DNA of 64,000 nt from Sepioteuthis lessoniana (lineage: Eukaryota > Mollusca > Cephalopoda > Myopsida > Loliginidae). Below the pieces are notes generated by a model. It was not told where the DNA came from. It did no database searches and was given only the letters and a program-made list of their open reading frames with translations. Within the stretch, counting starts at the first letter, position 1; each line of letters begins with the position of its first letter. The position numbers were made by a program, and so were the translations under genes. The DNA lies in the NCBI GenBank assembly GCA_963585895.1, contig OY757947.1, positions 41,539,671 to 41,603,670 of the forward strand, written 5' to 3'. Positions 31,450-40,094 of the stretch are shown piece by piece.

Positions 31450-32337
31450 AAGCGGTGCATTCAATAAGATTTTCCAGACATTTTTGTACAGGTATTTAAA
31501 ATTGTCGTAGACTCTAGAACATTCAGTATGTTATTGCTATATATCTTATGAGATGACTGACCAACTATTATGATTTCAGGTTCAAATGAACAGCTACAGC
31601 AGCAATTGGAATACAACCTACTAAAGCCTGATTGTCACTGTTGGTGAATTTCAAAAATGCAATCTGATACTTTTGAAGAACGATATGCTACAAAAATCTG
31701 TTTTAAACTTAGAAAAAAAGGCCACAGAAACGTATGGAATGCTTCAGACTGCTTTTGGAGCATCTTGCATGAATCGAGATTCAAGGAAGGCAAGAAGTCT
31801 GTGAGGGATGCTGAGAGGTGTGGGAGGAGTAAGGAAGTCAGAACACCAGAGTTGATTCGCCAAAGGGTTAGGGTTAGTGTTAGGGTTACTATGTTGAGGT
31901 TTTAAGGGAGTTCAGGTAGAGATTCCGTCGGAAGAGGCGAGCACTCATCAAATTGGATCAGTGGCATTTCCACCAGGACAATGCACCAGTTCGCAACTCC
32001 ATCCTTGTCACAGACTATTTGACCAAGATGGGCATCAACACAGTTCTTCAGCCTACCTATAGTCCAGACCTTGCTCCCTGTGACTTTTGCTTATTCTCTA
32101 AGCTCACAGGCTGTCGTTATTAGACAATTGAGGAGATGAAAGAGGCTGTGACGAAAGTCATTGACACACTCACACAAGAGGACTTCCATAGGGCCTTCCA
32201 GAAGTTGTTGGAACGGTACAATAAGTGCATTGCTGCTGGAGGAGATTACTTCGAAGGGGACTTGAGTTTCATGTGTGTACCATCAATAAAAGTGCCCATA
32301 CGAAAAAAGTCTGGAAACTTATTTAATGATCCTCGTA
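31450..32337 (+). pseudogene. SETMAR-like mariner, both ends present, internal deletion
   Basis: Terminal inverted repeats lie at 31450 (GGTGCATTCAATAAGATTTT) and 32300-32337 (AGTCTGGAAACTTATTTAAT). The transposase starts MQSDTFEERYATKICFKL and keeps FKEGKKSVRDAERCGRSKEV RTPELI. It then jumps at 31864-31890 through GGGTTAGGGTTAGTGTTAGG to the YYVEVLREF region. The C-terminal half retains HQDNAP (second catalytic Asp), a damaged YSPDLAP block (TYSPDLAP) and EEMKEAVTKVIDTLTQEDFH followed by FQKLLERYNKC. A stop follows the deletion and another lies in the CRY region. At 888 bp it is about two thirds of a full mariner (~1.3 kb). Confidence 0.88.
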
Positions 32338-32344
32338 TCAACTT

Positions 32345-33020
32345 TTTCTTTATTTATATTATTTGCTGAAGTTGCACTCCCTACATAATGGACTAGCCCG
32401 CCCCCATAAATACACGTCAACGAGAACGTCAGAGGAATGCACCAATCATCGTGTTGGTACGCCTTTCCAGTTGTTGAGTCACACTTCGGCTGGCCTTGTT
32501 GTTTACTGCATGGTTCCAGTCCGGTGTACCTCAGCACTGGAGATCCCTCTGGCCTCAGAGGGTCATTCCCCAGGATTTAACCCTCTTCGGAGGGGTTAGG
32601 TTAATTGCCTGGGCGCCTGAGGCGACCCTTTAAAGCGAATGCCGACGGGACCCTAGGTATTTTTCGGAATGCCAGACGTTTCTGGGCGACGGCCATGCGA
32701 CAGGATCTACCTTACAAACGGACTTGTGCCACACATGTACGCTTGGTGGGGCGTATGTCTAATACCAGTGCACCAATCATCGTGTTGGTACGCCTTTCCA
32801 GCTGTTTGGTCACTCTTGTCCGGCCGTATTGTGCACTGCACGGTTCTGGTCGGGTATGCCTCATCACAGGAAATACGTCAGGAAATACCTCAGGGGGCCG
32901 TCCCCAAGGCTTTAACCCTCTTCGGTGGGATTAAGTTCATCTCATGGAGCCTGAGGTGCCCTTTTTTAAGGGGAATGCCGACGAGGCCTGAGGCATTTTC
33001 TGGATGTAACTTGTATTTTT
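32345..33020. repeat. GC-rich tandem duplication, ~335-bp period
   Basis: GCACCAATCATCGTGTTGGT with ACGCCTTTCCAG occurs at about 32437 and again at 32770. The downstream sequence also repeats (GATTTAACCCTCTTCGG / GCTTTAACCCTCTTCGG, then GAATGCCGACG). The block is far richer in G and C than its surroundings. No stop-free frame carries a recognisable domain. The origin is unknown. Confidence 0.75.
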
Positions 33021-33034
33021 GTATGTTTTATTAA

Positions 33035-33175
33035 GTTCTTTTGAAAGAACTACAGATTCTCGAAGCTCTACATATTAGGAACATACAAACTTAATAGAAT
33101 TAATTTTAAAACCAGTATTAATGTACTTAAATGTCTTTAGCTACTGATGCTATTTATAGAAACAAATTCAAAAAG
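33035..33175 (+). pseudogene. Penelope-like GIY-YIG C-terminal scrap
   Basis: ELQILEALHIRNIQT can be read, followed by LNRINF-like codons and then CTTAAATGTCTTTAGCTACT. The same stretch occurs more completely at 36.83-36.95 kb. The ILEALxIRxxxPxLN pattern fits the end of a GIY-YIG endonuclease domain of Penelope-like elements. Confidence 0.5.
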
Positions 33176-33654
33176 TAAACGCTACACAATACAACTAATC
33201 TATATATATATATATATATATATATGTGTATCAAGTATGAAGGTATGAGAAGATATAACAAAAGAGGATAAAAACAGATTTTTATGAACTCTCCCAGCTA
33301 TAAATAGCAGCCGCTACTGGTCTTCGGCAGACGTCAATATTCCAGCAGACAGCTTTGACAATCGGACCGAACCGTCTCACTGGTGAGCCTCTTATTTGTA
33401 TGTTTTACAACTGTTCTTTGTTAATTTTATTTCTAGCCCTTAACACGACCACAATATAGGGAATCTAAAAAAAAGAATCAGACGTATAAAATACTAGCTC
33501 ACCAGAGGACTAACGACGTGAAACTCCAAGTAGTGAGTATTTATCGAATTTTATTGTCATTTTATTTGCTTAGAATATATTGTCATTGTGCTCTGCATTT
33601 TCAGGCCCTGAGCACTTTAAAAGTTGACGGATTTAGAAAGCTAATAGCGTTAAA
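33176..33654. other. No gene recognised; (TA)n at 33199-33226
   Basis: Apart from the TA run, nothing was identified. The open frame at 33518 runs into the inverted LINE remnant and the ATT microsatellite and is not credible. Confidence 0.45.
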
Positions 33655-33911
33655 TGATTATTATTGCTTGAGAGTTTTTTCACACCAACTGATGGTCTTT
33701 TACAGGAGAGACAGCAGGACTCTCCTCAGTAAGATCACCAACGTCAACAATGCTTTAGTTGTGATAGTTTTGATTCATCTGTCAATTTCCAACTCCTCAA
33801 GCTCCCTTTCTAAACCTCTGGAGACTGTTCCAAGTGCGCCAATTGCAACTGGTATCACTGTCACCTTCGTGTTTCGCAGATTTTTTTGTTCTCTAGCAAG
33901 TTCTATGCATA
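33655..33911 (-). pseudogene. R4/Dong-like LINE 3' end flanked by TAA repeats
   Basis: The reverse strand reads LAREQKNLRNTKVTVIPVAI and GALGTVSRGLERELEELEID, then (with frame changes) the LLRRVLLSLL segment and the 3' untranslated region. It ends at TAATAATAA (33660s). At the truncated 5' side it meets the (TAA)n tract at 33912. R4/Dong-type LINEs are known to favour TAA repeats, and this copy sits between them. Confidence 0.7.
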
Positions 33912-33967
<56 letters not shown>

Positions 33968-33968
33968 C
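33912..33968. repeat. (ATT)n microsatellite
   Basis: About 19 ATT units, equal to (TAA)n on the other strand. Confidence 0.97.
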
Positions 33969-33974
33969 TTATCA

Positions 33975-34260
33975 TATTTACCAACTCCTCCGCTCGGACA
34001 GGATATGACACAAGGTCAATTTTTAAGCGGAGTTTAACAGGTTTCAATTCAGAGTTTTCTTTCTCCTAGACTAGTTGCCTTACCAAAGCTGAAGAACCCA
34101 GTCTGCCCTACTATTTACCCATAGCTGGAGGGAGAATAATTAGATTCATACCTTTCCCAAAGGTATTAGTGCTATGTGAAATGCAATCAGTCTCGTTCAG
34201 GATTTGAACTCGTGTCGCCGTGTCCATTTCCTACGACGATAACCATTACACCACGGGCAC
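33975..34260 (-). mobile_element. SINE-B, full length, in the ATT tract
   Basis: The head at the right end (GTGCCCGTGGTGTAATGG), core and 3' end are all present. TTATTATC occurs on both sides, a likely 8-bp target duplication, although the ATT tract makes such a repeat easy to get by chance. Confidence 0.85.
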
Positions 34261-34349
34261 TTATTATCACCTTATTCGCCGGGTGTAGAGTGTTTTTTTG
34301 CTATTTCCTAGAGGCACACACAATCATCATATTATCTTATAGTCATGGT

Positions 34350-35018
34350 CTCGTAAGAAAATGTGGAAAGGCAAGTGTAGGTTATGTGATGATAGAGACG
34401 AACCTATAAACGACATTAGCGCAAAAAGAGTTCAAGACTAGACACAACTGGGTAGGAAAGGAGATCCACTGGTAATTGTGCAAGAAATTGAAATTTGACC
34501 ATATGAACAAATGATATATGCACGAACAGGAATCTGTCCTGGAGAATGAGACGAACAAAATTCTATGGGATTTTGAGATACAAACGGATCATCAACTCTC
34601 GGACGGACAACCAGACCTAGTAATAATTATGAAAAACTAAAGCATACCTGTTAAATAATGAAGTTTGCCCAAACAAGTTAATCCTGAGTGAAAATCAAAG
34701 AAAGCGAAAAAAAAAAGTGCCAAATACTAAGACCTTGCCTGAGAACTAAGAAAACTATGGAAAATGAAAGTGACGGTGGTACCAATTGTAACTGGTTCAC
34801 TCGGAACGGTCCTCAAAGGCTTGATAGAGAGACTGGAAGAGCTGGAACGATTTAACTGTGTGGAAATTAAGCTATTGGTGTTAAATACCAATAATTGATA
34901 TCATTTAACTGGACAAGGACAAGCCGAGACCATCCAAACTACAGCATTATTAAGATCGTCCAGAATACTGAGAAGAGTCCTGAAGACTTGCTGTCACTCA
35001 TGTCTCAGTGCTGGTGAT
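34350..35018 (+). pseudogene. R4/Dong-like LINE, endonuclease to 3' end
   Basis: KCRLCDDRDEPIN can be read, then (shifted) SSRLDTTG, the KLLWDFEIQTDHQLSDGQPD endonuclease region and, from 34730, DLAxELRKLWKMKVTVVPIV with TGSLGTVLKGLIERLEELER. A ~65-base insert of HVT middle sequence (TTTAACTGTGTGGAAATTAA) lies at 34850-34915. The TIQTTALLRSSRILRRVLKT segment then follows. Several frame breaks are visible. Confidence 0.75.
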
Positions 35019-35027
35019 TATAACTCG

Positions 35028-35727
35028 CTAAATAGCAGCACAAAATAATGCCATAAAGACCAATCATATCAAAACAAGAATCAATAAGACGCAACAAAAC
35101 TGTAAATGTAGGTTATGTGGTGATAGAGGCAAAACGCTCAATCTCATAATAAGCGAATGTTGCAAATTGACACAGAAAGATTATAAGACTAGACACGACT
35201 GGGTGGGCAAGGTGATTCACTGGGAACTGTACAAGAAATTGAAATTTGACCATCCAAACAAATGGTATATGCACAATCCAGAATCTGTCCTGGAGTATGA
35301 GACGCACAAACTCCTATGGGATTTTGAAATACGAACGGATCACCTAATCTCGGCCAGACTACCAGATCTTATAAAAATCAACAAAAAAAGAGAACTTGCC
35401 GAATTGTGGACTTTGCTGTCCCTGCTGACCATAGAGTAAAATTGAAAAAAAGTGAAACTAGGATAATTACACAAACCTTGCTAGGGAATTGAAAAAAACT
35501 ATGGAACATGAAAGTGACTATTATACCAATTGTAATTGGGATATGAAGTACAGTCACGAAAGGATTGATACAAGGATTGGACGACTCGGAAATAAGAGGA
35601 CGAGAGGAGACCATCCAAACTACAGAATTATTGTGATCAGCCAGCATACTGAGAAGAGTCCTGGAAACTTGCAATCACTCAAAATCCTGTGAAAAACCAC
35701 CAGCTGACGCTTGTGTGAAAAACTCGA
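35028..35727 (+). pseudogene. R4/Dong-like LINE, 3' third, best copy
   Basis: The segment begins at the IAAQNNAIKTNHIKTRINKT block. It runs through CRLCGDRGKTLNLIISECCK (zinc motif with the expected His replaced by Leu), LTQKDYKTRHDWVGKVIHWE and WYMHNPESVLEYETHKLLWD. FEIRTDHLISARLPDLIKIN follows, where the restriction-like endonuclease PD motif stands as LPDLI. The frame then breaks before the IVDFAVPADHRV segment. The 3' untranslated region (CACCAGCTGACGCTTGTGTG) leads straight into (TAA)n at 35730. Confidence 0.82.
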
Positions 35728-35732
35728 AAAGG

Positions 35733-35762
<30 letters not shown>
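35728..35762. repeat. (TAA)n at the LINE 3' end
   Basis: About nine to ten TAA/AAT units lie immediately after the R4-like 3' untranslated region. They may be target site, tail or both. Confidence 0.92.
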
Positions 35763-35764
<2 letters not shown>

Positions 35765-35894
35765 GAGTTAGCGTTTCATTCCAGCACTCACTACGCCATG
35801 GAGTCTCGTCTCATCACTTAGACTCCAGTGAAAGACCGTCTTGGGTAAGTACCCGGTGAATGATTGTAATAAAACTGAAAATATAACTGAAAAT

Positions 35895-36012
35895 TATAAG
35901 ACGGGCTTTTGAGATTTTGAGATACAAATGGATCACCTAATCCCGGCCAGAAGAGCAGACATCGTGATAAGTATTTAAAAAAAGGGAGTTATATCAATAA
36001 TAATAATAATAA
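35895..36012 (+). pseudogene. Small R4/Dong-like fragment ending in TAA repeats
   Basis: About 85 bases match the FEIQMDHLIPARRADIVISI endonuclease region. The segment is followed by (AAT)n at 35990-36012. Confidence 0.65.
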
Positions 36013-36430
36013 TATTAGCGGAAAAGCTAAAAGGAGACTGATAAAAGGGAAAAGAACAATGATAAGGGAAATAGAGCCAACTTCTCTGTTAACCGGTTTT
36101 TCTATTACGATGAAGGCTTAAAGGTTCCTTTTAAAATGTTAATTGTAAAATGTCCACTTTTCTTCGCTCCACCCCTACCCCAAATCTCACCTCTCACAAT
36201 CCATCATCTACCCCTATTTCACGCTAACCCATAATGCATCATTACCCAACTACGCCCACCCTTAATTCAAATATAAAAGAACCTCCTGCCGTTTTCTTTC
36301 TTTCTTTCTTTCTTTCTTTTTTTCTTTCTTTCTCACACACAAACGTATATATATATATATATATTAGGCCTTAATTTATAAAGCCGGCGACGTCATTATC
36401 GCCCTGGTCTGTGTCAACGACGAATCACTT
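36013..36430. other. No gene recognised; (TTTC)n at 36292-36333
   Basis: A TTTC tetranucleotide run is followed by a CA scrap and a TA run at 36345-36364. The rest is unassigned. Confidence 0.5.
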
Positions 36431-36503
36431 AAAATATTTTTGGGGTTAGCTGAGTGGTACAAGAACTACACCGAATTGTCAGTTTAGTGACATATCTATA
36501 CCA

Positions 36504-36504
<1 letters not shown>

Positions 36505-36546
<42 letters not shown>
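36505..36546. repeat. (TA)n(GT)n microsatellite
   Basis: A TA run switching to GT. Confidence 0.92.
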
Positions 36547-36547
<1 letters not shown>

Positions 36548-36549
<2 letters not shown>

Positions 36550-37225
36550 TTTGGCAGCATTTCTTCGTTAATACAAATTTCATTAAACATAATAGACATT
36601 TTATGCCTACATATTTTCTTCTGGATCCGTTCGAATTCCCGTATTACTTTTATCGTATTCGGGGGGAATTGATTTATGTATTGTCCATAGTTGTATGTAT
36701 CCCTAGTACTTTCTGCCCGACTTTGTGCCATCATCGGGGGAGGATCTATTACAAAAGTGATGTAACACAATTACGGAAAATTCTCACCGACAACACAACA
36801 ATATTAGAACATCAAAATAATAAACAAAAACTACAGATTCTCGAAGCACTACATATTAGAAACATGCAACCGACACTTAATAGAATTATTTTTAAACCAG
36901 TGCTAATGTACTTAAATGTCTTTAGCTACTGGCACTAAATATAGAAACCCATTTAAAAGGAAACACCAAATCTTCAACGGTAAAGACGCTCTTATATAGT
37001 GGTAATATGCTAAAACAAAAGTTACATCACTTTTGTAACAGATCCTCCCCTGAGGATGGCCCAAAGTCGGGCAGAAAGTACTAGGGATACATGCAACTAT
37101 GGACAATACATAAATCAATTCCCTGCGAATACGATAAAAGTAATACGGGAATTCGAACGGATCCAGAAGAAAATATGTAGACATAAAATGTCTATTATGT
37201 TTAATGAAATTTGTATATATATATA
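36548..37225. mobile_element. Penelope-like remnant between ~200-bp inverted arms
   Basis: The arm at 36548-36765 recurs inverted at 37018-37225 (CGAACGGATCCAGAAG, CTATGGACAATACATAAATC, CAAAGTCGGGCAGAAAGTAC). Between them, from 36775, the frame reads ILTDNTTILEHQNNKQK, LQILEALHIRNMQPTLNRI and FKPVLMYLNVFS, which fits the C-terminal end of a GIY-YIG domain of Penelope-like elements. Each arm carries CTGA(G/T)GATGGC…GGGCAGAAAGTAC with TCCC before and GGGA after. That is the layout of a hammerhead-like three-way junction. Elements of this class are known to carry inverted or tandem terminal repeats. Confidence 0.6.
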
Positions 37226-37231
37226 TATATA

Positions 37232-37352
37232 TATATGCAAATCATCATCATCACTTTGCTCTGATAGTGTGGATTTTCTTGACTCTCTCTCTCTCTCTCC
37301 ATCCGTCCCTATCATTCATCGTTCCTCAAAACTACATCCAGTGTCTGCACGG
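37232..37352 (-). pseudogene. RTE-like LINE 3' scrap
   Basis: A (CATCAT) tail, then degraded equivalents of the ERVRDI and the EDLPEAMNDR to QLCEDTG segments on the reverse strand, expanded by a (CT)n run. Confidence 0.55.
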
Positions 37353-37354
37353 AG

Positions 37355-37389
<35 letters not shown>

Positions 37390-37787
37390 TTCAAAATGAA
37401 TAGGTCCAGTCAGGGATTTGCATTTTTTTTTAAAGGATTATATAAAAAAGAAATGCAAATCTCTTAGTGGACCTCTTCATTGTTAAATATTTACTTTTTT
37501 ACTCTCTCTGAACCAACAAAAAAAAAGAAGAAAAAATTTAAATTTATACATTTTTTTTCTTTATATGATCCAAGGGGGAAATACAAAGTGTAGGAGTATC
37601 CAATTTGAGCGCTTAGTGCAAACGGCTATTGATGTATAATTAATTTGGGATTGATGAGTCATCAAAACTCAACGCAAAATAAATTTATAATGATACTAAG
37701 AAAGTGAACCTTTATCTTTTCTCTTGATGTGAAATATATATATATATATATATATATATATGGAAGTTAATATGGATCTGATTCCGA
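37353..37787. other. No gene recognised; (TA)n at 37358-37387 and 37735-37761
   Basis: The segment from 37560 (AGGAGTATCCAATTTGAGCG) resembles, inverted, 57.8-57.92 kb (GAGCACTCAAATTGGATACT). This points to a low-copy interspersed repeat. Confidence 0.45.
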
Positions 37788-37840
37788 TAGTATGTAGAAA
37801 GTAGAAAAACAGAATAATCCAAATTAGATAAATTTATTTT

Positions 37841-37899
37841 GATGTAAATCCAACGTTGAACGTTTCGGTTTTAATAACCTTCATCAGGACTTTGATATC
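37841..37899 (-). ncRNA. Hammerhead-ribozyme-like motif, left arm
   Basis: This is the reverse-strand counterpart of the next entry, with the same 59-base layout. Stem III is ACGT-TCA-ACGT and the conserved boxes are CTGATGA and GAAA. Stem I has two mismatches, so it is less perfect than the right arm. Confidence 0.4.
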
Positions 37900-37968
37900 A
37901 TGAGGATTGTTCACTCAGCGATGGATGTTATCTCATCAAGCATCCATCGCTGTGTGAGTAATTCTCCT

Positions 37969-38027
37969 GATATCAAAGTCCTGATGAAGGTTATTAAAAC
38001 CGAAACGTTGAACGTTGGCTTTATATC
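37969..38027 (+). ncRNA. Hammerhead-ribozyme-like motif, right arm
   Basis: Stem I pairs GATAT.AAAGTC (37969-37980, one bulged C) with GGCTTTATATC (38017-38027), 11 pairs with one G-U. The CTGATGA box is at 37981-37987. Stem II is GGTT-ATTAA-AACC (37989-38001) and GAAA is at 38002-38005. Stem III is ACGT-TGA-ACGT (38005-38015). The base after it (T38016, context GTT) is the expected cleavage position. A very short stem III is typical of hammerheads reported in Penelope-like elements. One feature departs from the consensus: an extra A (37988) between CTGATGA and stem II, which may weaken or abolish activity. Confidence 0.5.
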
Positions 38028-38075
38028 AAAATAAATTCATCTAATTTGGATTATTCTGTTTTTTCTACTTCCTTC

Positions 38076-38358
38076 ATACAGTCGCATTTAGATCCATTTT
38101 TACTTTCATGCTGTCCTTTTGGAAAAACAAATACCAAATACATTCTTACACGACATCTAACATAGATGACTTCAAAAAGATCTGTATATATGAAAACTTA
38201 CCTCTCTCAGCGTATTTCTTTAAAAGACAAAAAAATCTGACATTTTCAAATATCATTCCACGTGCCAAACACGTAATTAATACTTTTAAATTAAGGACAC
38301 AATATGCACGTTTGTATCTTTTCGTTGGATACATTTTATTTGCTCCTCTTATCTTGAC
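38076..38358 (+). mobile_element. Interior between direct copies of the arm
   Basis: About 280 bases are bounded by direct copies of the palindrome arm. They contain an open frame (38108-38392) with SYTTSNIDDFKKICIYENLP that I cannot assign. It is probably the worn interior of the same element. Confidence 0.4.
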
Positions 38359-38490
38359 AAGCATCCATCGCTGTGTGAACAATTCTCATTGATATCAAAG
38401 TCCTAATAAAGGTTATCAAAACCGAAACGTTTAACGTTGGCTTTACATAAAAATAAAATCATCTAATTTGTATTATTCTGTTTTTCTACT
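38359..38490 (+). repeat. Third copy of the palindrome arm
   Basis: CATCCATCGCTGTGTGAACA, GATATCAAAGTC and CCGAAACGTTTAACGTTGGC are as in the right arm, but the CTGATGA box has become CTAATAA. A ribozyme core here (38391-38449) is therefore lost, while stems I and III remain. Confidence 0.75.
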
Positions 38491-38492
38491 CT

Positions 38493-38495
<3 letters not shown>

Positions 38496-38560
<65 letters not shown>
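38496..38560. repeat. (TA)n microsatellite
   Basis: A TA run between the palindrome element and repeat F. Confidence 0.97.
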
Positions 38561-38561
<1 letters not shown>

Positions 38562-38568
<7 letters not shown>

Positions 38569-38938
38569 TTACTAATCTAATATCTAGCAGCATTCACGGT
38601 ACCAGAAAAAAAAAACGAAAAAAAAACCCGTCAGGAACAACAGATAAAAGTATCTCGAATCACTGCCTGGGGGAAAAAGAAAAAATTGTAGGTCAAAAAG
38701 AAAGAAAAGGCCAACCTCGTCCGATCCCTTGAAAAAAATCAAGGGATACGCAGTCAGTTGGTAAAAAAAACCCTAAAAACCTTCCACGAATCCTGCAATG
38801 TTACAATCACAAGAGTGCTCAACACGAGTGGAGCCAATTCTAAAATTAACTTAACTCAGGTTGGAGTTAGACTTCCTGATGATCCAATAAGGTGAAACTT
38901 TAGTAGAAGATTTCCAACTCGCGATTTAAGTTAATTCT
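38562..38938 (+). repeat. Interspersed repeat F, longer copy
   Basis: The ends are the same as in the copy at 4533-4797, plus ~100 internal bases (GTTACAATCACAAGAGTGCT…TCCTGATGATCCAATAAGGT). It is again framed by TA runs on both sides. Confidence 0.75.
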
Positions 38939-38998
38939 ATATATATATATATATAATCAAGTGGATGATTAAACAAATACAATCAAAATTAATCAGAG

Positions 38999-39228
38999 GG
39001 ATGTCCTTATGGTGTAATGGTTCAAAGTCATGGACTGCGGAAGCGTCGTAAGCGAGTTCCATCTTCAGTGGCTTTCACTTTCGGACAAATACCCTTGGGA
39101 AAGGTATGAGCCCCCTTATCCTCCCAGCTATGGGTTTAATAGTATCACTACTGTCTTTCTAGAAAGATAGAAGTGGCATTAGATAACCTACAAAGGTTTA
39201 TATGCCATTAAATAACGAAACCAAACCA
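38999..39228 (+). mobile_element. SINE-A copy
   Basis: ATGTCCTTATGGTGTAATGG, the core AATACCCTTGGGAAAGGTAT and the tail hairpin (GGCATTAGATAACCT…AGGTTTATATGCC) are in order. The B box is degraded (GAGTTCCATC). Confidence 0.8.
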
Positions 39229-39237
39229 AAATAAACT

Positions 39238-40090
39238 GCCCAGTTGACTGGGGCCGTTGAATATACCGACTACATCTCTGCAGAGAGGTAAGACCCCACC
39301 TCCAATGAGAGTCCTGGATATAACATTAAACAATCTGACGGTGAAGTTTCAGTGATGATGGAGCTTTGGGGAATGCAGAGTACTCCTTCATTGCCATCGC
39401 TCCCAGGTCCACTTTTTCCCCGGTGCGGTAGCACCTGATAGGGCCCTATCTTTGGGTTGAATATAACTAACTGCATACTTATGCTAAATTGAATTGTTTG
39501 AATTAGAACTATTTGAAAAAATTGAATAGCTTGAAATAGAAATGTTTTTCACAATTAAACTGTACTTACATTTAAACTGCGTGCTTATGCTAAATAGAAT
39601 TGTTTGAAATGAAACTGTTTTTGACATTGAAACTGTACTTACACTAAACTGAATTGTTTAATATAGAACTGCTTTAACATTAAACTATTAGTAAACAAAA
39701 TCTGTAATTATACTAAACTGAATTAGCTGATTTAGAACTGTTTGGCTAAACTGAATAGCTTGAAATAGAAATGTTTTTCACAATTAAACTGTACTTACAT
39801 TTAAACTGTGTGCTTATGCTAAACTGAATTGTTTGAAATGGAACTGTTTTTGACATTGAAACTCTACTTACCTAAGCTGAATTGTTTAATATAGAACTGT
39901 TTTGGCATTTTACTGTGTGTAAACAAAATCTGTACTTATACTAAACTGAATTAGCTGAAATAGTTTTTGACAATTTACTCATGCTAAACAGAATTGCTTG
40001 AAATAGAACTATTTGCATAAAAATAGATTTGGCATTAAATAACCTACAAAGGTTGATATGCCATAAAACCTAACCAACCAACCAACCAAC
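39238..40090 (+). repeat. HVT composite, long complete forward copy
   Basis: The head lies at 39238-39462 (GCCCAGTTGACTGGGGCCGT…GGGCCCTATCTTTGGGTTGA). The middle spans 39463-40015 with about ten units, including two near-identical blocks of ~270 bases (39500-39720 and 39740-39970) that show internal duplication. The tail hairpin lies at 40030-40066, then CCTAACCAACCAACC. At ~850 bp it is the longest uninterrupted copy. Confidence 0.88.
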
Positions 40091-40094
40091 ATGA

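Larger units (their letters stand above)
37788..38070. repeat. Near-perfect palindrome, two ~130-base arms
   Basis: The left arm (37800-37930) and right arm (37938-38070) are inverted copies of each other: CAGAATAATCCAAATTAGAT against ATCTAATTTGGATTATTCTG, and AGCGATGGATG against CATCCATCGCT. Only about ten bases lie between the arms. A third, direct copy of the right arm lies at 38.36-38.49 kb. The arrangement of two opposed termini and one repeated terminus fits a Penelope-like element with inverted terminal repeats. Confidence 0.85.

Noticed and set aside
31864-31890. TTAGGG repeats as a telomere or interstitial telomeric site
   Set aside because: Only two to four units, and the same in two mariner copies at the same internal joint. 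It is part of the element rather than a chromosome end.
33518-34069. A 183-residue frame starting MKLQVVSIYRILL with an apparent signal peptide
   Set aside because: It crosses an inverted R4-like LINE remnant, the ATT microsatellite (poly-Tyr) and an inverted SINE-B. It has no consistent origin as a gene.
37969-38027. Calling the hammerhead-like motif an active ribozyme
   Set aside because: The extra A beside stem II departs from the consensus, and activity cannot be judged from sequence alone. Kept as a candidate only.
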